A stretch of DNA of 26,385 nt. It comes from Actinomycetes bacterium. Lineage in GTDB: Bacteria > Actinomycetota > Actinomycetes > Actinomycetales > Microbacteriaceae. Positions within the stretch are counted from its first letter, which is position 1. Each line of letters begins with the position of its first letter. The stretch spans positions 1 to 26,385 of the forward strand of contig JAEYZI010000029.1 in NCBI GenBank assembly GCA_023428065.1. Direction: 5' to 3'. A model generated the notes under the pieces. The model worked only from the letters and a program-made list of their open reading frames with translations. It was not told the DNA's origin and searched no databases. This document shows, in pieces, positions 7,724 through 15,696 of the stretch. A program made the position numbers and the translations under genes.

Positions 7724-7753
7724 CCGGTGGGCGGGGGCGACCCCGCCCACCGG
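7724..7753 (+). promoter_or_regulatory. Strong GNRA stem-loop between binding-protein and permease genes
   Basis: CCGGTGGGCGGGG (7724-7736) pairs perfectly with CCCCGCCCACCGG (7741-7753) around the tetraloop GCGA; two G-U pairs could lengthen the stem to 15 bp. It starts 11 nt after the binding-protein stop. With no T-tract, it more probably protects the upstream mRNA or partly attenuates transcription than ends it fully. This would make more binding protein than permease. Confidence 0.7.
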
Positions 7754-7807
7754 TGCCAGCCCTGCCATCGACGACACGACAACGCAGACGAGGACTGAGG
7801 TGCCGAA

Positions 7808-8761
7808 GTGAGTGTGCTGACCGCGACGCCGGAGAAGGCGTCACGCGCGAGGGGGACGAAGACGCCCCCGCGACGCGACGATCGGAGGTTCGGGATGGAC
7901 CGCCGACTCAATCTGACCGGGTGGGCCTTCCTGGCCCCCGCCGCCATCCTCATCGTGCTCGTGAACTTCGTGCCGATGATCCAGGCGTTCATCCTGTCGC
8001 TCCAGACCGGGCGCGGCACGAACCTGAACTTCGCAGACCCGCTCTGGTACAACTACCAGCGCCTGTTCGGTGACGAGATCTTCAAGCAGACGCTCGTCAA
8101 CACGTTCATCTACCTGATCATCCAGGTGCCGATCATGCTCATCCTGGCCATGATCCTCGCGAACCTGCTCAACAACCCGAACCTCAAGGCCAAGGCGTTC
8201 TGGCGCACGGCGATCTTCCTGCCGGCCGCCGTCTCGCTCGTGTCGTACTCGCTCGTGTTCCGCACGATCTTCGCGAACGACGGCTTCATGAACGACTTCC
8301 TCGCGCTGTTCAGCGTGGCGCCCGTCAACTGGCTCGGCGAGCCCGAGACGGCGCGGTTCGTGCTCATCCTCGGCCTGCTGTGGCGGTGGACGGGCTACAA
8401 CATGATCTTCTTCCTCGCGGGCCTGCAGAACGTCGACCGCTCGACGCTCGAGGCCGCGCGCATCGACGGCGCCAACGCGTTCCAGACCTTCTGGCGGGTG
8501 ACGGTTCCCCAGCTCAAGCCGATCATCCTGCTGACGGCGATCCTGTCGACCAACGGCACGCTCCAGCTCTTCGACGAGTCGTGGAACCTGACCAAGGGCG
8601 GTCCGGCCTACGCGTCGATGTCGATGTCGCACTACCTCTACGAGGTCTCGTTCCAGCGCAACCCGAACTTCGGCTACGGCGCCGCGCTGTCGTACGTGAT
8701 CCTCATCCTCGTGGCCGTCCTGGCCTTCATCCAACTGCGGGTCGGTGACAAGCGTGATTAA
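7808..8761 (+). CDS. Sugar ABC transporter permease (MalF/LacF-like)
   Basis: This is the first membrane subunit of the CUT1-type importer. The protein has 317 residues. A long basic cytoplasmic N-terminus (about 35 residues, R/K-rich) precedes about six TM segments, the first being GWAFLAPAAILIVLVNFVPM. The EAA loop that contacts the ATPase is EAARIDGANAFQTFWRVTVP at 215-234. The GTG start has GAGG 7 nt upstream; an internal ATG at 7895 (MDRRLNLTGW) would remove the extension. The stop overlaps the second permease gene. No ATPase gene accompanies the operon in this window. Confidence 0.93.
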   Translation: MSVLTATPEKASRARGTKTPPRRDDRRFGMDRRLNLTGWAFLAPAAILIVLVNFVPMIQAFILSLQTGRGTNLNFADPLWYNYQRLFGDEIFKQTLVNTFIYLIIQVPIMLILAMILANLLNNPNLKAKAFWRTAIFLPAAVSLVSYSLVFRTIFANDGFMNDFLALFSVAPVNWLGEPETARFVLILGLLWRWTGYNMIFFLAGLQNVDRSTLEAARIDGANAFQTFWRVTVPQLKPIILLTAILSTNGTLQLFDESWNLTKGGPAYASMSMSHYLYEVSFQRNPNFGYGAALSYVILILVAVLAFIQLRVGDKRD

Positions 8762-9569
8762 GAAGTCCACCCTCCGGGCGGCGCCCGGCTACGCGTTCCT
8801 CGGGATATGGACGGCGTTCTCCCTGTTCCCGCTCTACTTCATGGTCGTCGGGTCGACGAACACGAGCCAGGATGTGCTCGGCTCGCGGCTCATCCCCGGC
8901 GGCGCGCTCTTCGAGAACCTCGTGAAGCTCTTCAAGGCGCAGGACATCGGCGCGGCCCTGTTCAGCTCGTTCTTCATCGCGCTCGGCACGACCCTGCTCG
9001 CGCTCATCGTGTGCTCGATCGCGGGCTACGGCTTCGAGGTCTACCACTCGCGGGGCAAGGACCGCGTCATGGGCGTGCTCCTGCTCGCGATGATGATCCC
9101 GTTCGCGGCGACGATGATCCCGCTGTTCCAGGTGTTCGCGAAGCTCGGGATGGTGAACTCGCTCTGGGCGGTCATCGTCCCGGCGATCTCGACGCCGCTG
9201 CTCATCCTGCTGTTCCGTCAGTCGTCGCGCGCGTTCCCGAGCGAGATCCTCGAGGCGGCCCGCATGGACGGCCTGAGCGAGCTCTCGATCTTCGCGCGCA
9301 TCTACGTGCCGACGATGAAGGCGACCTTCGCGGCCGCGGGCGTCATCACGTTCATGACGGCGTGGAACAACTTCCTGTGGCCCCGCGTGATCCTCATCAA
9401 GAACGAGGTGCAGACGATGCCCATGCTCATCTCCAACCTCAGCGCGGGGTACGTCACCGACTACGGCGTGCTCATGCTCGCGGTGCTGATCGCCTCGCTC
9501 CCGGCTGTGGCGGTCTTCCTCGTGCTGCAGCGCGCCTTCGCCGACGGCATCGTGGGAGCCATCAAGTGA
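8745..9569 (+). CDS. Sugar ABC transporter permease (MalG/LacG-like)
   Basis: This is the second membrane subunit, expected to form a heterodimer with the preceding permease. The protein has 274 residues with six predicted TM segments; the first is about residues 14-36. The EAA loop EAARMDGLSELSIFARIYVP is at 170-189. The end, LQRAFADGIVGAIK, matches the usual C-terminus of MalG-type permeases. GTG 8745 gives a 17-nt overlap with the upstream gene; the in-frame GTG 8754 would give 8 nt and is equally plausible. The stop overlaps the beta-galactosidase GTG by 4 nt. Confidence 0.93.
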   Translation: MTSVIKKSTLRAAPGYAFLGIWTAFSLFPLYFMVVGSTNTSQDVLGSRLIPGGALFENLVKLFKAQDIGAALFSSFFIALGTTLLALIVCSIAGYGFEVYHSRGKDRVMGVLLLAMMIPFAATMIPLFQVFAKLGMVNSLWAVIVPAISTPLLILLFRQSSRAFPSEILEAARMDGLSELSIFARIYVPTMKATFAAAGVITFMTAWNNFLWPRVILIKNEVQTMPMLISNLSAGYVTDYGVLMLAVLIASLPAVAVFLVLQRAFADGIVGAIK

Positions 9570-12500
9570 CGTTCGACCTCGCCCGGGTGGCCGATCCTCG
9601 CGTCGTCAGCGAGAACCGCCTGCCCGCACACTCCGACCACCGCTGGTTCCGCGACCGGGCGGAGGCGGCATCCGGCCGGAGCGGCTACGAGCAGCTGCTG
9701 AGCGGCACGTGGAGGTTCCACTACGCCCCGAATCCCGAGGCGACCGTCGCGGGCTTCGAGGCGGCGGACTTCGACGTGTCGGGGTGGGATGAGATCCCCG
9801 TGCCCGCCCACATCCAGCTGCACGGCTACGACCGGCCGCAGTACGTCAACGTGCAGTACCCGTGGGACGGCTGGGAGCAGATCGAGCCCGGGCAGATCCC
9901 GACCCACGTGAACCCCGTCGCGTCGTACGTGCGCGACTTCGCCCTCGAGCGCCCGCTCGAGCCCGGCGAGACGGTGTCGGTCGTGTTCGAGGGTGCGGAG
10001 AGCGCGATCGCGGTGTGGTGCAACGGGCGCTACATCGGCTACGCCACCGACAGCTTCACGCCCTCCGAGTTCGACCTCACCGACGCCCTCGTGCCGGGTG
10101 AGAACCGCCTCGCGGCGCAGGTCGTGAAGTTCTCGAGCGGATCGTGGCTCGAGGATCAGGACATGTTCCGGTTCTCGGGTCTGTTCCGCGACGTCGTGCT
10201 CAAGCGCCGGCCCGCGGCGCACGTCGAGGACCTGCGGGTGCGCACGACGCTCGCCGACGACCTCTCGAGCGCCGAGGTGCGCGTCGAGTTCGAGCTCCGG
10301 GGCTCGGGCACCGTGTCGGCGCGTCTCGAGGCCGCAGGGGACCTCGAGCCGGCCGACGGCGGTGCGCTCACGATCCGGGTCGACGACCCGCGGCTGTGGA
10401 GCCCCGAGTCGCCCGAGCTGTACGAGCTCGTGCTCGAGGTGCGCGACGCCGCGGGCGCCCTCGCCGAGGTCGTCGTGCAGCCCGTCGGCATCCGCCGCTT
10501 CGCGATCGAGGACGGCGTACTGCGGCTCAACGGGCGCCGCGTGGTCTTCCACGGCGTGAACCGCCACGAGTTCGGCCTCGCGGGTCGCGTCGTGACGCGC
10601 GAGGCGACCGAGGCCGACCTGCGGGCCCTCAAGCGCATCAACGTCAATGCGATCCGCACGAGCCACTACCCGAACAACTCGCACTTCTACGAACTCGCCG
10701 ACCGCTACGGCTTCTTCGTCATCGACGAGATGAACCTCGAGACCCACGGCATGTGGGACCGGCTGCGCTATCTCGGCGCGGGCGACGAGGAGGCGTTCCC
10801 CGGCGACCGCCTCGAGTGGCTGCCCGCGCTCCTCGACCGTGCCGCGAGCATGCTCGAGCGCGACAAGAACCACCCGAGCGTCGTCATGTGGTCGTGCGGC
10901 AACGAGTCGTACGGGGGCACCGACATCCTCGCGGTCGCCGACTGGTTCCGCTCGCGCGACGACCGGCCCGTGCACTACGAGGGCGTCGACTGGGACCCGC
11001 GTCACCCCGAGACGAGCGACGTGCTGAGCAAGATGTACACGCCCGCGGCCGAGGTCGAGCGCTACATCGCCGAGCACCCCGGCAAGCCCCTCATCCTGTG
11101 CGAGTACGCGCACGCGATGGGCAACTCCTTCGGCGCGGTCGGGGAGTACCTCGATCTCGCCTACCGCGAGCCGCGCTTCCAGGGCGGGTTCATCTGGGAC
11201 TTCGCCGACCAGGCGATCGCCCTCACCGACCCGGACGGGCGTGCGTACTTCGGCTACGGGGGCGACAACGGCGAGTCGCCGCACGACGGCGACTTCTGCG
11301 GCAACGGCATCTTCTTCGCCGACCACTCGCCGACCCCGAAGACGCAGGAGGTCGCGAGGCTCTACCAGGGCCTCGTCGTCGCCGTCGAGCGCGACTCCTT
11401 CACGGTCGAGAGCCGCCTGCTCGCCACGCGATCCTCCGCCTACGCGTGCGTCGTCACGCTCTCGCGCGAGGGCGAGGCGATCGAGTCGGCGACCGTCGAG
11501 CCGGATGTCGCTCCGGGCGGGCGGGAGACGTATCCGCTCCCCGTGCGGGTGCCCGACGGGCCGGGCGAGTACGCGGTCGAGGTCTCGTTCCGGCTGCGCG
11601 CCGCGACCGCCTGGGCGGATGCGGGCCACGAGGTGGCGTGGGGCCAGGCCGTCTTCGGCGCGTGGACGCCGCCCGCGCGGGTCGGCGCGGAGCCGCCGCG
11701 TGTCGTGCACGGCATCCACAACACGGGCGTGCACGGCAGCCGCTTCCACGTGCTCTTCTCGCGCCTGCACGGCGGGCTCACCTCGTACCGGTTCGGCGAC
11801 GGCGTCGATGGGGGACGCGAGCTGCTGCGCGGCGTCGTGCGCCCCAACTTCTGGCACGCGCCCACCTCGAACGAGCGCGGATGGGGCGCTCCGCTCCAGG
11901 AGGGCGCGTGGCAGCTCGCGAGCCGCTACGCCGCGACGCCTCCGGATGCGACCGATCCGGTAGTGACGGTCGCTGACGACGGCAGCGTGACGGCGGTGTA
12001 CCGCTACGCGCTCCCCGTGCAGCCCGCGACGGTGTGCGAGATCGCCTACCGCGTCGACGGCTCGGGCCGTGTCGAGGTCACCCAGACGATGGAGCTCGCG
12101 CCGGGCCTTCCGCCGCTGCCCGAGTTCGGCATGCTCATGACGACGGCCGACCGCCTCGACACCTGGCGCTGGTACGGCGAGGGGCCGGAGGAGTGCTACG
12201 TCGACCGCCGCGAAGGGGCGCGGCTCGGCGTCTACGAGACCGACGTGCGCTCCGCCCTCACGCCCTACCTGCGACCGCAGGAGGCGGGGAACCGCACGGG
12301 CGTGCGCTGGGCCGAGGTGACCGACGGGCGCGGCGCCGGCCTCCGCTTCGATGCCCCGGGCGGCATGGAGTTCTCGGCGCTCCCGTGGACCCCCGACCAG
12401 GTGGAGGCGGCAACGCACCCGAACGAGCTGCCCCCCAGCCATCGCACGGTGCTGCGTCCCGCGCTCATGCGGCGGGGTGTCGGCGGCGATGACTCGTGGG

Positions 12501-12577
12501 GCGCGCGTACACTTCCGGAGTATTGGCTCCCCGACCGGGGCGAGCTCCGCTTCCGATTCGGATTCACGGGGGTCTGA
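9566..12577 (+). CDS. lacZ: Beta-galactosidase, glycoside hydrolase family 2 (LacZ type)
   Basis: This retaining glycosidase cleaves terminal beta-galactosides such as lactose. From GTG 9566 it has 1003 residues, close to E. coli LacZ. The order is N-terminal sugar-binding sandwich (PVPAHIQLHGYDRPQYVNVQYPW region), Ig-like domain, TIM barrel, and the C-terminal small-chain domain (FGMLMTTADRLDTWRWYGEGPEE region). The acid/base glutamate is E447 in WSCGNES, and the nucleophile is E513 in LCEYAHAMGNS. There is no signal peptide, so it is cytoplasmic and acts on imported sugar. It overlaps the permease stop by 4 nt, and the lacI-family gene starts 1 nt after its stop. The specificity (lactose or other galactosides) is inferred. 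Confidence 0.95.
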   Translation: MTFDLARVADPRVVSENRLPAHSDHRWFRDRAEAASGRSGYEQLLSGTWRFHYAPNPEATVAGFEAADFDVSGWDEIPVPAHIQLHGYDRPQYVNVQYPWDGWEQIEPGQIPTHVNPVASYVRDFALERPLEPGETVSVVFEGAESAIAVWCNGRYIGYATDSFTPSEFDLTDALVPGENRLAAQVVKFSSGSWLEDQDMFRFSGLFRDVVLKRRPAAHVEDLRVRTTLADDLSSAEVRVEFELRGSGTVSARLEAAGDLEPADGGALTIRVDDPRLWSPESPELYELVLEVRDAAGALAEVVVQPVGIRRFAIEDGVLRLNGRRVVFHGVNRHEFGLAGRVVTREATEADLRALKRINVNAIRTSHYPNNSHFYELADRYGFFVIDEMNLETHGMWDRLRYLGAGDEEAFPGDRLEWLPALLDRAASMLERDKNHPSVVMWSCGNESYGGTDILAVADWFRSRDDRPVHYEGVDWDPRHPETSDVLSKMYTPAAEVERYIAEHPGKPLILCEYAHAMGNSFGAVGEYLDLAYREPRFQGGFIWDFADQAIALTDPDGRAYFGYGGDNGESPHDGDFCGNGIFFADHSPTPKTQEVARLYQGLVVAVERDSFTVESRLLATRSSAYACVVTLSREGEAIESATVEPDVAPGGRETYPLPVRVPDGPGEYAVEVSFRLRAATAWADAGHEVAWGQAVFGAWTPPARVGAEPPRVVHGIHNTGVHGSRFHVLFSRLHGGLTSYRFGDGVDGGRELLRGVVRPNFWHAPTSNERGWGAPLQEGAWQLASRYAATPPDATDPVVTVADDGSVTAVYRYALPVQPATVCEIAYRVDGSGRVEVTQTMELAPGLPPLPEFGMLMTTADRLDTWRWYGEGPEECYVDRREGARLGVYETDVRSALTPYLRPQEAGNRTGVRWAEVTDGRGAGLRFDAPGGMEFSALPWTPDQVEAATHPNELPPSHRTVLRPALMRRGVGGDDSWGARTLPEYWLPDRGELRFRFGFTGV

Positions 12578-12578
12578 G

Positions 12579-13607
12579 ATGGAGACGCGGCGTCCTTCCA
12601 TGCGGGATGTCGCGAAGGCGTCGGGTCTCTCCCTGCAGACGGTCTCGCGCGTCGCCAACGGCGAGCCGAATGTCAACGAGGTCACGCGCGACCGCGTGCT
12701 CGCGGTCATGCGCGAGCTCGGCTACCGGCCGAACCTCGCGGCGCGCGCGATGCGCCGCGGGAGCTACAAGACGATCGGCATCGTGTACCAGGGGCTGCAC
12801 GCGGTCGGCACCCGGCGCACGGTGGAGGCCGTCTCGGAGTACGCCGCGCTCGGCGGGTACGCGACGACGCTCATGCCGATCCAGGCCGCGACGGGCCTCG
12901 CGACGAGCGGGGCCTTCACCCGCCTCGAGGAGATGGCCGTCGACGTGATCGTGTCGATCCTCACCTCGCAGCTCGAGTTCGACACCCCCATGCGGGTGCC
13001 GCCCGGAATGCACGCGATCCTCATCGGCCCCCAGTCGAACCCCGACGTCTCCGCCATGGACTCCGACCAGATCGGCGGGACCGTCGCGGCGGTGCGGCAC
13101 CTGCTCGAGGCCGGGCACCGCACCGTGCACCACATCACGGGAGCGCCCGGCTCGTTCTTCGCCGCACGCCGCGAGGAGACCTGGATGCGCGTGCTGCGCG
13201 AGGAGGGGCGCGAGGTGCCCGAGCCCATGCGCGGCGACTGGACGGCGCACTCCGGCTACCTCGCCGTGCGCGCGCTCGTCGAGGCGACCCCCCGCGCCGA
13301 ACTGCCCACCGCGATCTTCTGCGCCAACGACCAGATGGCCCTCGGCGCCTACCGGGCATTCGCGGAGGCCGGCATCCGGGTGCCGAGCGACGTGTCGATC
13401 GTCGGCTTCGACGACATCGAGGAGGCGGCCGACTTCAGCCCGCCGCTCACGACGATCGCGCAGGACTGGGACCTGCTCGGCCGCGAGGTGCTGCGGGTCG
13501 CGAGCGAGTCGCTCGCGGGCGCGCCCCCGCAGTCGGTGCTCCTGCCGACCCGTCTCGTCATCCGCGACTCCGTCGCGCCCCCGCGCGCGGCGCCGCCCCC
13601 CGGCTGA
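12579..13607 (+). CDS. LacI family transcriptional regulator
   Basis: This is a DNA-binding repressor with a sugar-sensing core. The protein has 342 residues. The helix-turn-helix is MRDVAKASGLSLQTVSRVAN at about 8-27, followed by the hinge region ending YRPNLAARAMRRGS. The periplasmic-binding-protein-like core includes FCANDQMALGAYRAFAEAG and SIVGFDDIEEAADFSPPLT, both diagnostic of the family. The start is 1 nt after the beta-galactosidase stop with a G-rich stretch before it; ATG 12600 is an alternative that would still keep the HTH. As last gene of the operon it is probably autoregulated through the palindrome at 6274-6305. Confidence 0.95.
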   Translation: METRRPSMRDVAKASGLSLQTVSRVANGEPNVNEVTRDRVLAVMRELGYRPNLAARAMRRGSYKTIGIVYQGLHAVGTRRTVEAVSEYAALGGYATTLMPIQAATGLATSGAFTRLEEMAVDVIVSILTSQLEFDTPMRVPPGMHAILIGPQSNPDVSAMDSDQIGGTVAAVRHLLEAGHRTVHHITGAPGSFFAARREETWMRVLREEGREVPEPMRGDWTAHSGYLAVRALVEATPRAELPTAIFCANDQMALGAYRAFAEAGIRVPSDVSIVGFDDIEEAADFSPPLTTIAQDWDLLGREVLRVASESLAGAPPQSVLLPTRLVIRDSVAPPRAAPPPG

Positions 13608-13609
13608 GG

Positions 13610-13622
13610 GGCCCGGAGGGCC
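13610..13622 (+). terminator. Short hairpin after the lacI-family gene
   Basis: GGCCC, loop gga, GGGCC form a 5-bp stem starting 3 nt after the stop. The stem is short and has no T-tract. It may mark the end of the sugar operon. Confidence 0.3.
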
Positions 13623-13624
13623 GG

Positions 13625-13630
13625 TACCGT
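13625..13630 (+). promoter_or_regulatory. -10 box of the first PH-domain gene (leaderless type)
   Basis: TACCGT is followed by 6 nt and GTG 13637. No Shine-Dalgarno sequence is present. This suggests the core block restarts from its own promoter after the sugar operon. Confidence 0.4.
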
Positions 13631-13636
13631 GGTCGG

Positions 13637-14146
13637 GTGACCGACGACGCATCCTCCCGCACCGCCCGACTCGAGCCCGTTGCCGGCGAATGGCGGCGCG
13701 TCTCGCCGAAGTACGTCGTCGTCGATCTCGTCGGCAACCTCGTGTCGGGCGTGCTCGCGACGGTCGCCTCGAGCCTTCCCGCGTGGCTGCTGCAGGCCGG
13801 TGCCGTCTGGTGGCTCCTGCCCGTCGGGGTGGGGATCCTCTCGCTCGTGCTCATCGCGCTCACGCCCCGCCGCGTGCGGTCGATCGGCTACCTCCTGCGC
13901 GACGACGACCTCGTCTTTCGTCGCGGGATCATGTTCCAGCGGTTCGTGGCCGTGCCGTTCGGGCGGATGCAGCTCGTCGACATCACGCGCGGCCCGATCG
14001 CGCGCTCCCTCGGCCTCGCCGAGCTCAAGCTCGTCACCGCGGCGGCCGCGACGGGTGTCGTCATCCCCGGCCTGACGCTCGCCGACGCGGAGGAGCTGCG
14101 CGACCGGCTCGTGGAGCTCGCCGAGACCCGCCGGGCGGGGCTGTGA
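13637..14146 (+). CDS. Bacterial PH domain membrane protein (YdbS-like)
   Basis: The protein has 169 residues. Two adjacent hydrophobic segments (about 26-48 and 52-75) are followed by a single bacterial PH (DUF304/bPH2) domain: the RSIGYLLRDDDLVFRRGIMF segment, then VPFGRMQLVDITRGPIARSLGLAEL, the characteristic strand-helix pattern. YdbS/YdbT-type pairs are known from Bacillus, where they are linked to resistance to antimicrobial peptides; the role here is unknown. The stop overlaps the GTG of the next, larger PH protein by 4 nt, so the two are probably made together and may form one membrane complex. Confidence 0.87.
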   Translation: MTDDASSRTARLEPVAGEWRRVSPKYVVVDLVGNLVSGVLATVASSLPAWLLQAGAVWWLLPVGVGILSLVLIALTPRRVRSIGYLLRDDDLVFRRGIMFQRFVAVPFGRMQLVDITRGPIARSLGLAELKLVTAAAATGVVIPGLTLADAEELRDRLVELAETRRAGL

Positions 14147-15696
14147 CCGCGCTCGCCGACGGCGCCTGGCACCGCCTCCACCCCGCGACACCGCTGCTCA
14201 AGGGCGGCATCGCCCTCATCGCGATCATCGGCGTCATCATCGCGAACCTGCGCGAGCGTCTCGTCGAGTGGCTGCTGCCCGGCATCGAGTGCCCGCCCGG
14301 GGTGTGCGAGGAGCGCGACCCCCTCTCGGTCGCCCTCGAGCGCTACCTGCCGCTCGTCCTCATCGGGATCGCCGTGGTGCTCATCGTCATCGTGGCGCTC
14401 TTCTGGGTCTCCTGGCGCATGAGCACGTTCCGCGTCACCGACGAGGTGGTGGAGCTGCGCCAGGGCGTGCTGTTCCGGTCGCACCGCAAGGCGCGTCTCG
14501 ACCGCATCCAGGGCATCAACATCACCCGTTCGCTCGTCGCGCGCATCTTCGGGGCCGCGAAGCTCGAGATCACCGTCGCGGGCGCCGACGCCAACATGCA
14601 GCTCGCCTACCTCTCGAACGCCAACGCCGACGGGCTGCGAGCCGAGCTCCTGCGCCGGGCGTCCGGCATCCGCGCCGACGCCGAGAGCGAGCGCGCCGAG
14701 GCCGAGGCGGCCGCGGCGGCGGCATCCGGCGACCCCGCGCGCGTCAACCTCGCCGAGGTCGCGCGTCAGCGGCTCGCCGAGTTCGCGGCGCCCGAGCTCG
14801 ACCCGACGCTCGCCCCGCCGCAGTCGGTCGTGCAGATGACGGCGGGCCGCCTCATCGGCTCCACCCTCCTCAACGTCGGGACCTGGTTCTTAGCCCTCGC
14901 GATCGCGGGCGTCGTCCTCGTCATGACGCTCGGCGACGCCGGCCCCTACGTGCTGTTCGGCCTCATCCCGATGGTGTTCGGCTTCGGCTCCTACGTCGTC
15001 AACCGCGTCATCAAGTCGCTGCGCTACTCCATCGCGGCGACCCCCGACGGCGTGCGGGTGGGCTACGGGCTGCTCTCGACGAGCAACGAGACCATCCCGC
15101 CTGGCCGCATCCACGCCATCGAGATCACCCAGGACCTGCTGTGGCGGCCGTTCGACTGGTGGACCGTGCGCATCAACCTCGCCTCGCGCTCGTCCGCGAG
15201 CGGCGCGGCGGCCCAGCTCAACACGACGATCCTGCCGGTCGGCTCGCGCGCCGACGTGCTCAAGGTGCTCGAGCTCGTGCTGCCGGGGCTCGTGACCGAC
15301 GAGACCCGCGAGCTCATCGCGGGCGGCCTCGAACCCGCGCGTGCCGACGACGGCTTCACGACCTCGCCGCGTCGCGGCGCCGTGCTGCGGTGGTTCTCCT
15401 GGCGTCGCAACGGCTACCTCGTGCACCCGGATGCCGTGGTGCTGCGCCGCGGCGCCCTGTGGCGGTCGCTCGCGGTCGTGCCGACGGCGCGCACGCAGAG
15501 CGTCGCGGTGCACCAGGGACCGCTCGAGCGGTCGCTGCGCCTCGCGCACGTGCGGGTGCACACGGTGCAGGGGCCCGTCACGGCGAAGATCGGCGCGCTC
15601 GACGTGGACGACGCGTGCGCCCTCTTCCGCGACACCGCCGCGAACGGCGTCGCCGCCATCCGGGCCGACCGCACACACCGCTGGGGCGCCGTGTGA
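14143..15696 (+). CDS. Multi-PH-domain membrane protein (YdbT-like)
   Basis: The protein has 517 residues from GTG 14143. Paired TM segments lie near 19-45 and 64-90, and another pair near 245-290. Three bPH2 units can be read: after TM2 (STFRVTDEVVELRQGVLFRS, then RLDRIQGINITRSLVARIFG), in the middle (YSIAATPDGVRVGYGLLSTS, then GRIHAIEITQDLLWRPF), and at the C-terminus (LVHPDAVVLRRGALWRSLAV, then ARTQSVAVHQGPLERSLRLA). An Ala/Glu-rich linker of about 25 residues separates unit one from the second TM pair. It overlaps both neighbours by 4 nt. Codon L250 is TTA, rare in such GC-rich DNA. Function beyond the family is unknown. Confidence 0.87.
   Translation: MTALADGAWHRLHPATPLLKGGIALIAIIGVIIANLRERLVEWLLPGIECPPGVCEERDPLSVALERYLPLVLIGIAVVLIVIVALFWVSWRMSTFRVTDEVVELRQGVLFRSHRKARLDRIQGINITRSLVARIFGAAKLEITVAGADANMQLAYLSNANADGLRAELLRRASGIRADAESERAEAEAAAAAASGDPARVNLAEVARQRLAEFAAPELDPTLAPPQSVVQMTAGRLIGSTLLNVGTWFLALAIAGVVLVMTLGDAGPYVLFGLIPMVFGFGSYVVNRVIKSLRYSIAATPDGVRVGYGLLSTSNETIPPGRIHAIEITQDLLWRPFDWWTVRINLASRSSASGAAAQLNTTILPVGSRADVLKVLELVLPGLVTDETRELIAGGLEPARADDGFTTSPRRGAVLRWFSWRRNGYLVHPDAVVLRRGALWRSLAVVPTARTQSVAVHQGPLERSLRLAHVRVHTVQGPVTAKIGALDVDDACALFRDTAANGVAAIRADRTHRWGAV

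Noticed and set aside
8807..9565. N-terminal extension of the beta-galactosidase through the second permease gene
   Set aside because: The extension is Arg/His/Gly-rich out-of-frame permease sequence; GTG 9566 gives the normal LacZ length and N-terminus.
12351..12578. Longer start for the LacI-type regulator inside the beta-galactosidase gene
   Set aside because: The HTH of LacI proteins lies at the N-terminus; ATG 12579 puts it at residues 8-27.
9461..12709. Open frame of more than 1000 codons on the minus strand opposite the beta-galactosidase
   Set aside because: It is antisense to a gene with intact catalytic motifs, and its protein is Arg/Glu/Ala/Val-rich low-complexity sequence.
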